Shown: positions 44,555 to 53,700 of the stretch, piece by piece
Layout of the letters: every line of letters starts with the position of its first letter
Numbering within the stretch: position 1 is the stretch's first letter
Source: an uncultured bacterium
Lineage (GTDB): Bacteria; CSSED10-310; CALFER01
NCBI GenBank assembly: GCA_937951895.1
Contig: CALFER010000054.1
Coordinates: 1 to 64,000 of the forward strand
DNA length: 64,000 nt
Reading direction: 5' to 3'
Made by a program: the position numbers and the translations under genes
Notes under the pieces: generated by a model
What the model was told of the DNA's origin: nothing
What the model saw: only the letters and a program-made list of their open reading frames with translations
Databases searched by the model: none

Positions 44555-45715
44555 ATGACGGACTCGAACGGATCGAACAGCCGGTTCTTAAAGTCCACGG
44601 TCCACGTGCTGCTGACCGGCTTCGGCCTTGCCCTGTTGCTCCTGCCCTTCTTTCCCCTCTCACGTGTGTTGCTGTTCACGCCATGGCTGCTCGCTCTGAC
44701 CACCCTGGTCCGCCTGTACCCGCTCATTCGATCACACCTTCGAATCCCGAAGCGTGTCCGATCGATCGTCCCGCGCGCGTCGACCGGATCGACATGTATC
44801 GCATCGACCGGACTGGGCGTGGCCGCGATCCTTGCCATCGCATGTTTCCCGGCTCTCGGAAACCGATACACGGTTGACGTCGGCGTGATGGTCGGCATCT
44901 ACTCACTCCTGGCGCTCGGTTTGAACGTGATCGTCGGCTGGGCGGGATTGCTCAATCTGGGCTTTGCCGCTTTTTATGCGATCGGGGCCTACTCGTATGC
45001 CATCCTGAACACACGATTCGATCTCCCGTTCTGGCCCGGTGCCGTCCTCGGCGTCCTCACGGCCGGATTCGCCGGTTTCCTGCTGGGCCTGCCGGTGCTC
45101 AGGCTCCGCGGAGACTATCTCGCCATCGTCACACTGGGTTTCGGTGAAATTGTCCGTGTGGTTCTGAATAATTGGGATTCATTCTCGAACGGCCCGAACG
45201 GGATCATGAATATCGATCGACCGGTTGTTTTCAGTTATACGGTCCGCCCCCCCTATCCATTTTATTATCTCGTCTGGATCACCGTGTTCATCGTCTATTT
45301 TTTTCTCAATCGTTTGTACAAATCCCATTTCGGCCGCGCGTGGATCGCGGTCCGGGATGACGAACTGGCCGCGAACGCGATGGGGATCCCGGCGAATCGC
45401 TTCAAACTGCTCGCATGCATCATCGGAGGCGCGATCGCGGGACTCGCCGGTGTGCTGTACGCGGCAAAAGTCAGTTTCATCTCACCGGAAAGCTTCACGT
45501 TCATGGAATCGGTGACCATCCTGTGCATGGTGGTATTGGGCGGAATGGGCAGTCTGAGGGGGTGTATCGTCGGCGCCGTGATTCTGGTCACACTCCCCGA
45601 ACTGATGCGGGATTTTTCGAATTACAGGATGCTCCTGTTCGGAGCGGCCATGGTGGTGCTCATGATCGTGCGGCCGCAGGGTCTGCTGCCGCCTCAACGG
45701 AGGCTTGAAGCGTAA
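44555..45715 (+). CDS. livM: branched-chain amino acid ABC permease LivM
   Basis: A 386-residue permease with a polar/hydrophobic N-terminal extension (about 1-105, two or three extra helices) before the core that begins with LNVIVGWAGLLNLGFAAFYAIGAY. The coupling motif is AVRDDELAANAMGI. The ATG at 44555 has GAGAAGG upstream; an earlier in-frame ATG (44525) would overlap livH by 26 bp. Confidence 0.95.
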   Translation: MTDSNGSNSRFLKSTVHVLLTGFGLALLLLPFFPLSRVLLFTPWLLALTTLVRLYPLIRSHLRIPKRVRSIVPRASTGSTCIASTGLGVAAILAIACFPALGNRYTVDVGVMVGIYSLLALGLNVIVGWAGLLNLGFAAFYAIGAYSYAILNTRFDLPFWPGAVLGVLTAGFAGFLLGLPVLRLRGDYLAIVTLGFGEIVRVVLNNWDSFSNGPNGIMNIDRPVVFSYTVRPPYPFYYLVWITVFIVYFFLNRLYKSHFGRAWIAVRDDELAANAMGIPANRFKLLACIIGGAIAGLAGVLYAAKVSFISPESFTFMESVTILCMVVLGGMGSLRGCIVGAVILVTLPELMRDFSNYRMLLFGAAMVVLMIVRPQGLLPPQRRLEA

Positions 45716-45720
45716 ATCGC

Positions 45721-46494
45721 ATGCTGAAAATCGAGCAGGTCAGCAAGTATTTCGGCGGTGTCAAGGCGATCCACCGTGTGAATATCGAAGCCAGGCAGGC
45801 GCTTATCACGGGACTGATCGGACCCAACGGAGCCGGGAAGACGACCCTGTTCAACTGCATCACCGGCATCATCCCGCCGACGGAAGGGTCGATCGTGTTC
45901 AAAGGACGCCCCATCGAGACTCTCCCGGCACACCGGATCAACCGGATGGGGATTGCCCGGACATTCCAGAACATCCGGATCTTCAGGGAAATGACCGTGC
46001 TCGAAAATGTCATGACGGGCGCGCATGCACGACTGCAATGCGGTCTCGGCGCCGCTGTCTTTCACTCTCCGAAAATGCGCCGTGAACAGGCGGAAGTGAC
46101 TGCACATGCTATTGATCTGCTCGAGCAGGTCAATCTGACACCCGTCCGGAATCAATACGCTCAGAATCTGCCTTACGGCGATCAGCGCCGCCTCGAAATC
46201 GCCCGCGCCCTCGCATCCTGCCCCGAACTGCTCCTGCTCGACGAACCCGCGGCAGGAATGAATCCAACCGAAACGTCTCTCCTGATGAACCTGATTCGCT
46301 CCATTCGGGACCGCGGGATCACGATTCTTCTGATCGAACATGATATGAAACTGGTCATGTCGATCTGCGATTCGATCGTGGTGCTTGATCATGGCGAGAC
46401 GATCGCGGAGGGGACTCCCGGCGAAATCCGGAGAGATCAGCGTGTCATCGAAGCGTATCTCGGAATCCGCCACGATGAGGTGATGCATGCTTGA
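45721..46494 (+). CDS. livG: branched-chain amino acid ABC transporter ATPase LivG
   Basis: A 257-residue ATPase: Walker A GPNGAGKTTLFN, the LivG-type insertion GIARTFQNIRIF, signature-loop NLPYGDQRRLEIARAL, Walker B LLLLDEPAAGMNP, and a C-terminal EAYLG as in the family. It starts 5 bp after livM. Its last bases overlap livF by 8 bp. Confidence 0.96.
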   Translation: MLKIEQVSKYFGGVKAIHRVNIEARQALITGLIGPNGAGKTTLFNCITGIIPPTEGSIVFKGRPIETLPAHRINRMGIARTFQNIRIFREMTVLENVMTGAHARLQCGLGAAVFHSPKMRREQAEVTAHAIDLLEQVNLTPVRNQYAQNLPYGDQRRLEIARALASCPELLLLDEPAAGMNPTETSLLMNLIRSIRDRGITILLIEHDMKLVMSICDSIVVLDHGETIAEGTPGEIRRDQRVIEAYLGIRHDEVMHA

Positions 46495-47230
46495 AATCCG
46501 GGGACTTCACGTGCATTACGGCGCGATCCACGCGCTCAAGGGAATCGATCTGCGGGTCGAGCAGGGAGAGATCGTGACGTTGATCGGAGCGAACGGTGCC
46601 GGAAAATCGACGACGCTGATGTCGATTTCCGGGATCCATGCCCCGTCGTCCGGCAGAATACTGTTCGAGGACTTCCCGGTCGAAGGCATGCGGCCGGATC
46701 GGATCGTCCGGGCGGGGATCAGCCAGGTTCCGGAAGGCCGTCGTATATTCGCACGTCTGACCGTTCAGGAAAATCTCCGGATGGGAGCGTTCGCCCGATC
46801 CGGTTCGAGTGTCGGGAATGCGGATTTGGATACCGTGTATGATCTGTTTCCGATCCTTCGGGAACGACGACTGCAGCGGGGCGGCACGCTGTCGGGTGGT
46901 GAACAGCAGATGCTGGCGATCGCCCGAGCCCTGATGGCCCGGCCGAAACTCCTGCTGCTGGATGAGCCATCGCTGGGACTCGCACCAATACTCGTGGAAC
47001 GGGTGTTTGAACGGATCCGGGAGATCAACCGGAGCGGTGTCACGATCCTGCTGGTCGAACAGAATGCGCATATGGCGTTGCATCTGGCTTCACGCGCGTA
47101 TGTCATGGAAACCGGACGTATCGTGATATCCGGAGACAGCAGAGTTCTGGTCGGTGACCCCCAGATCAAACGCGCCTATCTCGGAGAAATGGATATCGAC
47201 ACAACGCAAAAACCGACTCGATCCGCCTGA
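46487..47230 (+). CDS. livF: branched-chain amino acid ABC transporter ATPase LivF
   Basis: A 247-residue ATPase with Walker A GANGAGKSTTLMS, signature LSGGEQQMLAIARAL, Walker B LLLLDEPSLGLAP and the LivF-type end AYLGE. Translational coupling to livG is likely from the 8-bp overlap. Confidence 0.96.
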   Translation: MLEIRGLHVHYGAIHALKGIDLRVEQGEIVTLIGANGAGKSTTLMSISGIHAPSSGRILFEDFPVEGMRPDRIVRAGISQVPEGRRIFARLTVQENLRMGAFARSGSSVGNADLDTVYDLFPILRERRLQRGGTLSGGEQQMLAIARALMARPKLLLLDEPSLGLAPILVERVFERIREINRSGVTILLVEQNAHMALHLASRAYVMETGRIVISGDSRVLVGDPQIKRAYLGEMDIDTTQKPTRSA

Positions 47231-47247
47231 TCGGCCAAGGAGACCTC

Positions 47248-48858
47248 ATGCCGGAAAGGAAAAACACGATCCTGGGCATCGACGCGATGAAATGGCTGTT
47301 CGCTCTCGAATATGTCCTGCAGGGACTGGCGAACCCGTTTCAGGGCATCACCTACCAACCGATATTCAAGCATTTCCATTTCGATTACGGATTATCCGAG
47401 AGCATGACACAGCGGTATTTTTCCCAATCCTACCTGGCATGGAGCTTCAAACCGATCATCGGTTTCTTCATGGACGCTTTCGGCCGGACCAGGACGATCC
47501 TGATCATCCTGTTGACCTCGGGATCCGCCTTTTTCCTGCTGACACCCATTCTGGACACCAGCGCCTCAATGTTCTTCGCATCTCTGATGATCGTCGCATT
47601 TCTGTTCGCCTGCACCGACGTCGCGGTCGACAGGGCAACGGTCATATCCGGTGAGGAAGAATCAAAGACCTCCGGACGCTCGAAAGCCGCAACCGTCGGA
47701 TTGAATCAGGCGATCTGCTGGGCCGCGATCTACGGCACAGGCATCGTGTCGGCGTTCTCCGGAGGCTGGATCGCGGACAATGTGTCCAACGACACACTCA
47801 TGTACGGACTGGCCGTCGTCCCATTGATCGTTCTGATCGCCGTTTTCAAACTCCCCCGCGACACGGCTGCGTTCATCCCGTTGAAAACGTCAGTGCTGAA
47901 CTTCTGGAACGGGTTGAATACCGGCCCGATTCTCTGGATCATCCTGTTCTACTTCCTGTTTCACTTCCAGCCCGCCATGGGCGCACTCTGGACAAATTAC
48001 TGCATCGAAACTCTCGGATTCAGCCAGACCCAAATCGGAATTTCAGACGGATTCGTCAACATCGGAATGTTCATCGGAGTCATTCTCTTTGCGGCCGTCG
48101 GGATCGGTTGGCAGGACCGATTCGGATTGAGACGAATCTTCCAGGTCTTCATCATGCTCAGCATCCTGGTCGGATTCACACAATACCTGATGATCGATCC
48201 GCGATTTTCCAACACCTGCACCCGCCTGCACCGGGTGTTTCCCTCGATGGAACTCGAAACCATACGTCTTTCATACTTTTCTTTATACGGCTTCTTTTCC
48301 GCAATTTTGCTGTCGTTCAGCCAGATGAGCACATTCAGCCTGGTCGGCGCCGTGATCCCCGTCAATGCGGCAGGTTCGCTGTTCGCCGGTTTCATGTCCG
48401 TATCGAATCTCGCTTACTCGTTCTCGTACTCAAGCGGCGCTTGGTTATATGAACATGGACTGGAATTCGGGTTTCTCCGTTCGATCCAGACGAGTCTGTT
48501 CGGGTTGGAAGCCGTTCCCGGCAACCCGATGTCGGTCAACCTCTTGATCTTTATCGGATCGATCTCGTTCGCCCTGAGCTTTCTGTCGATCCGCATGCTG
48601 CCCGATCGGAAACATACCTGCGCGGTTGAGGTCGACACGGGCGATATGATCGGCCCGACACAGTTCAGGCAACTCCCGGAGGCAACGTTGAAAAGCATCA
48701 ACATGGTCGGCTGGATTGTGTTCTCCGCCATCGCAGCCGTCTGCATCCTGCTCTGGGAACTCGACTGGATCTCGTCCATCATTCTCGCATTCTTCTTATC
48801 CGCCTTCCTCCGAAAACTGATTCTCGATGCGCGCTACCTGAGATTCCGGCGCGGATAA
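47248..48858 (+). CDS. MFS-type transporter (BT1-like)
   Basis: A 536-residue inner-membrane carrier with about 12 helices plus a longer cytoplasmic loop before the last two. The motif QSYLAWSFKPIIGFFMDAFGRTRTILI after the first helices resembles the folate-biopterin (BT1) transporter branch of the major facilitator superfamily. The start has AAGGAG 5 bases upstream and is 17 bp after livF, so it is probably transcribed with the liv operon. A substrate related to the ABC importer is possible but not shown. The 3' end overlaps the PAS-receiver gene on the other strand by 63 bp. Confidence 0.75.
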   Translation: MPERKNTILGIDAMKWLFALEYVLQGLANPFQGITYQPIFKHFHFDYGLSESMTQRYFSQSYLAWSFKPIIGFFMDAFGRTRTILIILLTSGSAFFLLTPILDTSASMFFASLMIVAFLFACTDVAVDRATVISGEEESKTSGRSKAATVGLNQAICWAAIYGTGIVSAFSGGWIADNVSNDTLMYGLAVVPLIVLIAVFKLPRDTAAFIPLKTSVLNFWNGLNTGPILWIILFYFLFHFQPAMGALWTNYCIETLGFSQTQIGISDGFVNIGMFIGVILFAAVGIGWQDRFGLRRIFQVFIMLSILVGFTQYLMIDPRFSNTCTRLHRVFPSMELETIRLSYFSLYGFFSAILLSFSQMSTFSLVGAVIPVNAAGSLFAGFMSVSNLAYSFSYSSGAWLYEHGLEFGFLRSIQTSLFGLEAVPGNPMSVNLLIFIGSISFALSFLSIRMLPDRKHTCAVEVDTGDMIGPTQFRQLPEATLKSINMVGWIVFSAIAAVCILLWELDWISSIILAFFLSAFLRKLILDARYLRFRRG

Positions 48859-50196
48859 ACCGAAACCTCCCGACGCCATCTCCATCACACGCTGAATGGC
48901 CTCCGCGAGGTCATTGAGACGGATCGGCTTGGCCAGGCATTCCGAGATGTCGTATTCCGCAATGCGCGATGGGTCGATCAACGCTTCGCGCCCCGTGAGC
49001 ATCACGACCGGGATCTTTCCTGAAATCGCATGGACCCGGCGCGCAAGTTCCCATCCGTCAATCCGGGGCATCAATTCGTCCGTGACCACCACACCAAAAC
49101 ACTGAATCCTGCTTGAACAAACCGATAATGCCTCGGCCGGATCCGAAAACGCCGTGACCTCCATCCCCAGTCTCGTCAGCATCCTCTTCAAGAGCAACAG
49201 CACATCGAGATCATCGTCAATCAAAAGCACATGCAAGCACTCCAGCGATTCACTCGACCGCTCCGTGATCTCGATCGGAAGGCGCTCTCCCCGAATCTCA
49301 GTCCCCCTCTTCGTGAACGTCGCACAACCCGGTCGGTCTCCTTCCTCCCGTGACCCGCCCGGAGAAACGATCGGGTCATGCATGGCGGTCTTGTCGACCT
49401 GTATGTAAGCCCGGTGGAGCGGATACCGCGCCTGCACAAACTGCGGTTTCGACCCGCAGAACGTGATCCGGGCCTGAAACCGCTCACCATTCGCTCGAAT
49501 CAACTGAACCCGCCGGGTATCCGTACGGTTTTCCCTGAGAATACCCGTTACCAGATTCAGGCAGATCGGATCGATATGATCGAAAAATGATGCTCCGATG
49601 AGCATCTGGAAGGATTCGAACCCGAGCAGTTCAACAAGGATGCGATTCCCGTTGATGATCACACCGGAATCTCTGAATTCAATCAGCGCGCCGGGGAAGG
49701 CTTCGAGCACGCATTGCAACCGGGCGCTGGTCTGCACGAGTCTTCGTTCCGCGGATCTCAACGAGATTTTTGTCTGATGGAGCACATCCGAAAGGCGACT
49801 TGCCCCGCCTCCGGAACGCACCTGTTTGCCCGAAAATCCCGGGATCGGATCCATCAGATCCAGAGAACCGCGGCGCTCGATTACATGAAGGAAAAAAGCG
49901 GAATCCCCGTTCCATTCGGACGGAAAGACATGGACATCGAGCAGGCGGGGAATCATCTCGACATCATCGGTGATATGGAGCATCGGATTACCCAACCTGT
50001 GCGCCATCGCACCTGCCGAAGTCCCGCTTTCGCGATCGAACGGGAGGATGGACGCGAGGGGTGAACGCAACAGGGATTCCGCAGAAGTGTGAAACAGCTC
50101 TTCGACTGCGCCGGACGCATGAAGAATCTGTTCCTTATCATTATCCACAACAAGCAAAGCATATAACCCGACTTGGGGTTCCATTGTCATCTTCAT
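48796..50196 (-). CDS. PAS-PAS-receiver protein without kinase domain
   Basis: A 466-residue soluble protein. Two PAS-like domains (about 8-105 and 160-275, joined by a coiled coil) lead to a canonical receiver (about 325-445): LLIDDD, the phospho-acceptor Asp in VVTDELMPRIDG, the Thr in VVMLTGRE and the Lys in LAKPIR. No HisKA, HATPase, HTH or enzyme output is present, so it likely passes a signal through protein contact or a phosphorelay with one of the orphan kinases. The ATG at 50196 lies 6 bases after GGGAGG; the preceding ATG (50199) is equally in frame. It follows the secreted mini-protein gene by 34 bp. Confidence 0.83.
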   Translation of the reverse strand: MKMTMEPQVGLYALLVVDNDKEQILHASGAVEELFHTSAESLLRSPLASILPFDRESGTSAGAMAHRLGNPMLHITDDVEMIPRLLDVHVFPSEWNGDSAFFLHVIERRGSLDLMDPIPGFSGKQVRSGGGASRLSDVLHQTKISLRSAERRLVQTSARLQCVLEAFPGALIEFRDSGVIINGNRILVELLGFESFQMLIGASFFDHIDPICLNLVTGILRENRTDTRRVQLIRANGERFQARITFCGSKPQFVQARYPLHRAYIQVDKTAMHDPIVSPGGSREEGDRPGCATFTKRGTEIRGERLPIEITERSSESLECLHVLLIDDDLDVLLLLKRMLTRLGMEVTAFSDPAEALSVCSSRIQCFGVVVTDELMPRIDGWELARRVHAISGKIPVVMLTGREALIDPSRIAEYDISECLAKPIRLNDLAEAIQRVMEMASGGFGLSAPESQVARIENQFSEEGG

Positions 50197-50230
50197 CATG
50201 ACCCTCCCATCTCTCGGGAATAAATACCCG

Positions 50231-50431
50231 TTACAGCCCCAGTACGATACCGAAGTGTTCAAGCAGCAGCGCCAGATCCAGCAGAGGAGATCCCTTGTCC
50301 GGGGGCGGGTTGGGAATCACAGGCGGTGGAATGTCGCTCGGATCGGCAAACGCGACCGGCGTTGCGGCGCAGATAAAAGTCAGCACGAGCGCAATGATGC
50401 AGGCCAGACATACATGGAAATTCCGGTTCAT
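50231..50431 (-). CDS. secreted Pro-rich mini-protein
   Basis: A 66-residue protein with a clear signal peptide (residues 1-29, cleavage AFA-D). The mature part is about 37 residues: a Pro-rich stretch (SDIPPPVIPNPPPDKG) and a hydrophobic end (LLDLALLLEHFGIVLGL). The ribosome binding site GAGGAG lies 6 bases before the ATG, which supports a real gene. It is upstream of, and probably co-transcribed with, the PAS-receiver gene. No family was recognised. A secreted signal, an anchor peptide or a short toxin-like peptide are all possible. Confidence 0.6.
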   Translation of the reverse strand: MNRNFHVCLACIIALVLTFICAATPVAFADPSDIPPPVIPNPPPDKGSPLLDLALLLEHFGIVLGL

Positions 50432-50799
50432 GGCGATCTCCTCTCAGTTCGGGTTCTTCGTGATTTCCGCGAAGCGTTATCAGGTGACACCCATCAGGAT
50501 TGCGATCGCTGTGCCAGGCATTTCATCACGATATAACTATCTGTATTTAAACATTTTGTACGCGTTTATGCAGTCAACATGCATCGGGATGGACGATCGA
50601 AAATCGATCAATTCGTTATGATCGGTCTGATCGATATCGGCTAACCGATTGAATATAAAACAATTATTCGGCTGGATTTCTGACAGACCCGAACTGTATG
50701 TTTATTTTACTCGACCAAACTCGACCCGGGATCTCTTTAATTTCAATATGTTGCAGTTCGACGTCATCTGCCGGGCCGTTTTCGTCCCGCGCAGCAGGA
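50432..50799. other. 368-bp AT-rich intergenic region
   Basis: This gap separates the mini-protein start from the stop of the kinase fusion and is visibly richer in A+T than its surroundings. It holds a near-palindrome GATCGA-AAA-TCGATC (50595-50609) and a TTGACT on the minus strand without a convincing -10. No protein-coding potential with a ribosome binding site was seen. It probably carries the promoter of the mini-protein gene. Confidence 0.5.
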
Positions 50800-53700
50800 T
50801 CAAGAGGACGATTCTCCGGGATCTGTGGCTCTGAGACGATACAATTTTATTTTTCGATCGAGTGTCGGTCGGGTTACGCCGAGTATTTCACAGGCTTTTG
50901 ATTTATTGCCGCGAGTCCTGAGCAGGATTGCCTGGATATGCGTTTTTTCGATCTCTTCGAGACACATCTCCTCCCGGCCCGCCGGCTCCGACTTGCGGCG
51001 ATTGCGGTGCTGGATGACGTGCTGCGGCAGATCTCGCAGATTGACGACTGGCGGATTTCCGAATACGACCGCGCTCTCGATCAGGTTTTCGAGTTCTCGG
51101 ACATTGCCGGGCCAGGAGTAGAGCATCAAGGCTTCCATGGCGCGCGGACTGATCTGAGAGAACCGCCGGTTGTTTCGTTCGCAGGCCCTGGTGAGAAACT
51201 GCTGCGCGAGCAAGGGAATATCCTCGATGCGATCTTTGAGATCCGGCATTCTGATATGAGCGATGAACAGGCGATAATAGAGATCCTCCCGGAATCGCCC
51301 GGCGCGGATTTCGGATTGAAGATCCCGGTTCGTGGCGGCGATGATACGGACATCGATTTTACGCGGCCGGTCGCAGCCCAATCGCGTCACTTCCTTCGTT
51401 TCGATGACACGGAGCAGTTTCGCCTGAACGGTTATCGGTAATTCCCCGACTTCATCCAGGAAAAGTGTCCCTTTGTCCGCTGCTTCGAATTTCCCCGGTC
51501 TGCTGATTTTTGCATCCGTAAACGCCCCTCTCTCGCAGCCGAACAACTCGGATTCGACCAGAGTTTCCGGAATGGCGGCGCAGTTGACAGGCATGAGGAG
51601 CTGCAGTTTGCGGTGGCTGTTGTAGTGGATGGCTCGCGCTGCCAGTTCCTTCCCCGTTCCGCTGCTGCCTGTCAGGAGAACGTTGACATCGGACCGGATC
51701 ACGCTGCGAATCCGTTTGAACGTCATCAACATCGCCTCCGATTTCCCGATGATCGCGTCAAATCGATAGTTCTGTTCGATTTCCTCCCTGAGATGCCGGG
51801 TTTCCTCTGCCTGCAGTCGGTACACCGAAGAACGATCGATCGTCGCCGCTGCGAGATTGGAAAACGCCTGCAGAAAGCGTCGATCCCGCTCGGTGAACAG
51901 ATTGATGGTTCTGCGACTGTCCACATAGATCACACCGATCAACTGATTCTGATTTTTCAGCGGCACGCAGATAAGCGACAGGATGTTATAGGATCGAACG
52001 CTTTTTACCGTGCTGAACCGGGGATCTTCGGCAGCATTACCCGTGAAGACGCACGAATCCGAGTCGGCGGTTTCCGTCAGAACCGTCCTGCTGATGAGAA
52101 CGGCGTCCTGAGAAGTGGTTTCATCGAGATTTCTGACGACGCGGATTTCCTGTTGTCCGGTCACCGGATCCTTCAGAATGATCATGCCTCGTTCGGCATG
52201 CACGAACCGGATTGCCACATCGAGAATTTCGCCGAGGAGTCGATCGAGATCCGTGATCGAGTTGATCAGTTGGGTGAGTTGCTCGAAGGTGCTGAGCATC
52301 GGATCGAGGCCGGCCTGGATCGGACTCTGATTTTCGATGGTTTCGATCGCGGTTTCGACTTTCTTCAGATAATAGTCCGCTCCGATATGTTGAAAGAGGT
52401 TGCGGGCCCGTTCGAGTTCCGCCGAGGCGCGGGATGTGTCAGCCAGCGTCCGGTAGAGATCCGCGAGCGCGAATCGGCTGATCCCCGTTTCGTATATCTC
52501 ACCGCATCGTTCGTAACCCTCGATGGATTGCTGGAGATGGGAATGGGATTTTTCGAAGCTCCCCTGCTTGTGGCACAGGATGCCGAGAACACGTGACGCG
52601 TATGCTCGGGATCTGCCATCCTGGTTTTGGTCGGCTCGATTCATTCCGCGCGTCGCCAGTGCAGAGGCCTTGTCGATTTCATCGAGTCCCATGTAAATTT
52701 CGGCCTCCAGAATATCGCAATCCGGCGGTTCCGCACCAGCCTGCTCGAATGCGCGTCTGGCACGATTCAACGCAAACCGGGCGCGGTTGAAAACAGCCAG
52801 ATACCGATATGCATTGGCGATGAACAGATAACTCAGCCCGACGGACATCGGGTGATGGCTTTTTCGAGCGGCGTCGAGTCGTTTCATGTAGTAACGGATG
52901 GCCTGCCGCCATTTCCCCTGCCGGCCTGCGATGCGGGCCATCCCTCCCAGGAGCTGGAGATGGAGTTCCGGATTGGGAATTTTCCGATCGATATCCATGG
53001 CCCGGACGAGGTGTTCGCGTGCCTTATCGAGTTTCCCCTGGTCGATCATCACCTCCGCCAGAATCATCAGGTTGGCCGCCACCAGATCGGGACGATCGGT
53101 CTGTTCGGCGATCAACACCCCCTCCTCCAGAAGCTGGAGAGCGGTTTCCGACGATTCGCAACGACTTTTAAGTCCCGCATACAAACTCAGGGTCTCCGCC
53201 AGCAGCACCGGGTCCCCTCTCATGCGAATCAGATCCAGAGCTTTTGCGTACGTGCGGAGCGCTTGCGGATAGTTGCGCATCTGATGGTAGATTTTTCCGA
53301 GCACGAGGTATCGATCGGAGATCATGACCGGATTCGCGACAGACTCACCGAAACGAATCGACTCGCTTTGCGCCTGTTCGGCTTCCGGGTAGCGGTGGAG
53401 GGTGTAGAGCGCGTTGGCGAGAGTGGCGTAGAGAATTCCGGCAAAAAAGGGATGCTCTTCCAGAGGGAACAAACGAATCGACTCGGTGACGATTTCGATT
53501 GCCTGCTCGGACTGCTTCAGGTTGCTCAGAGCAAACGCCAGTGATGTCGTGATACGGAGTTTCAGGTAGGGAAAGCTCGAGCCGTCGGCAAAACGCATCC
53601 CCTCCCGGAGCGTCATCACCGCAGCGGCATGGTCTCGGAGTCCGATTCTGGCCATTCCTTCCATGAGATGACTCTCGATCCGGTCTCTCAACCCGAATTC

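Noticed and set aside
50766..50792. Hairpin after the kinase-sigma-54 fusion gene as an intrinsic terminator
   Set aside because: The stem contains a bulge and is not followed by a T-run on the relevant strand.
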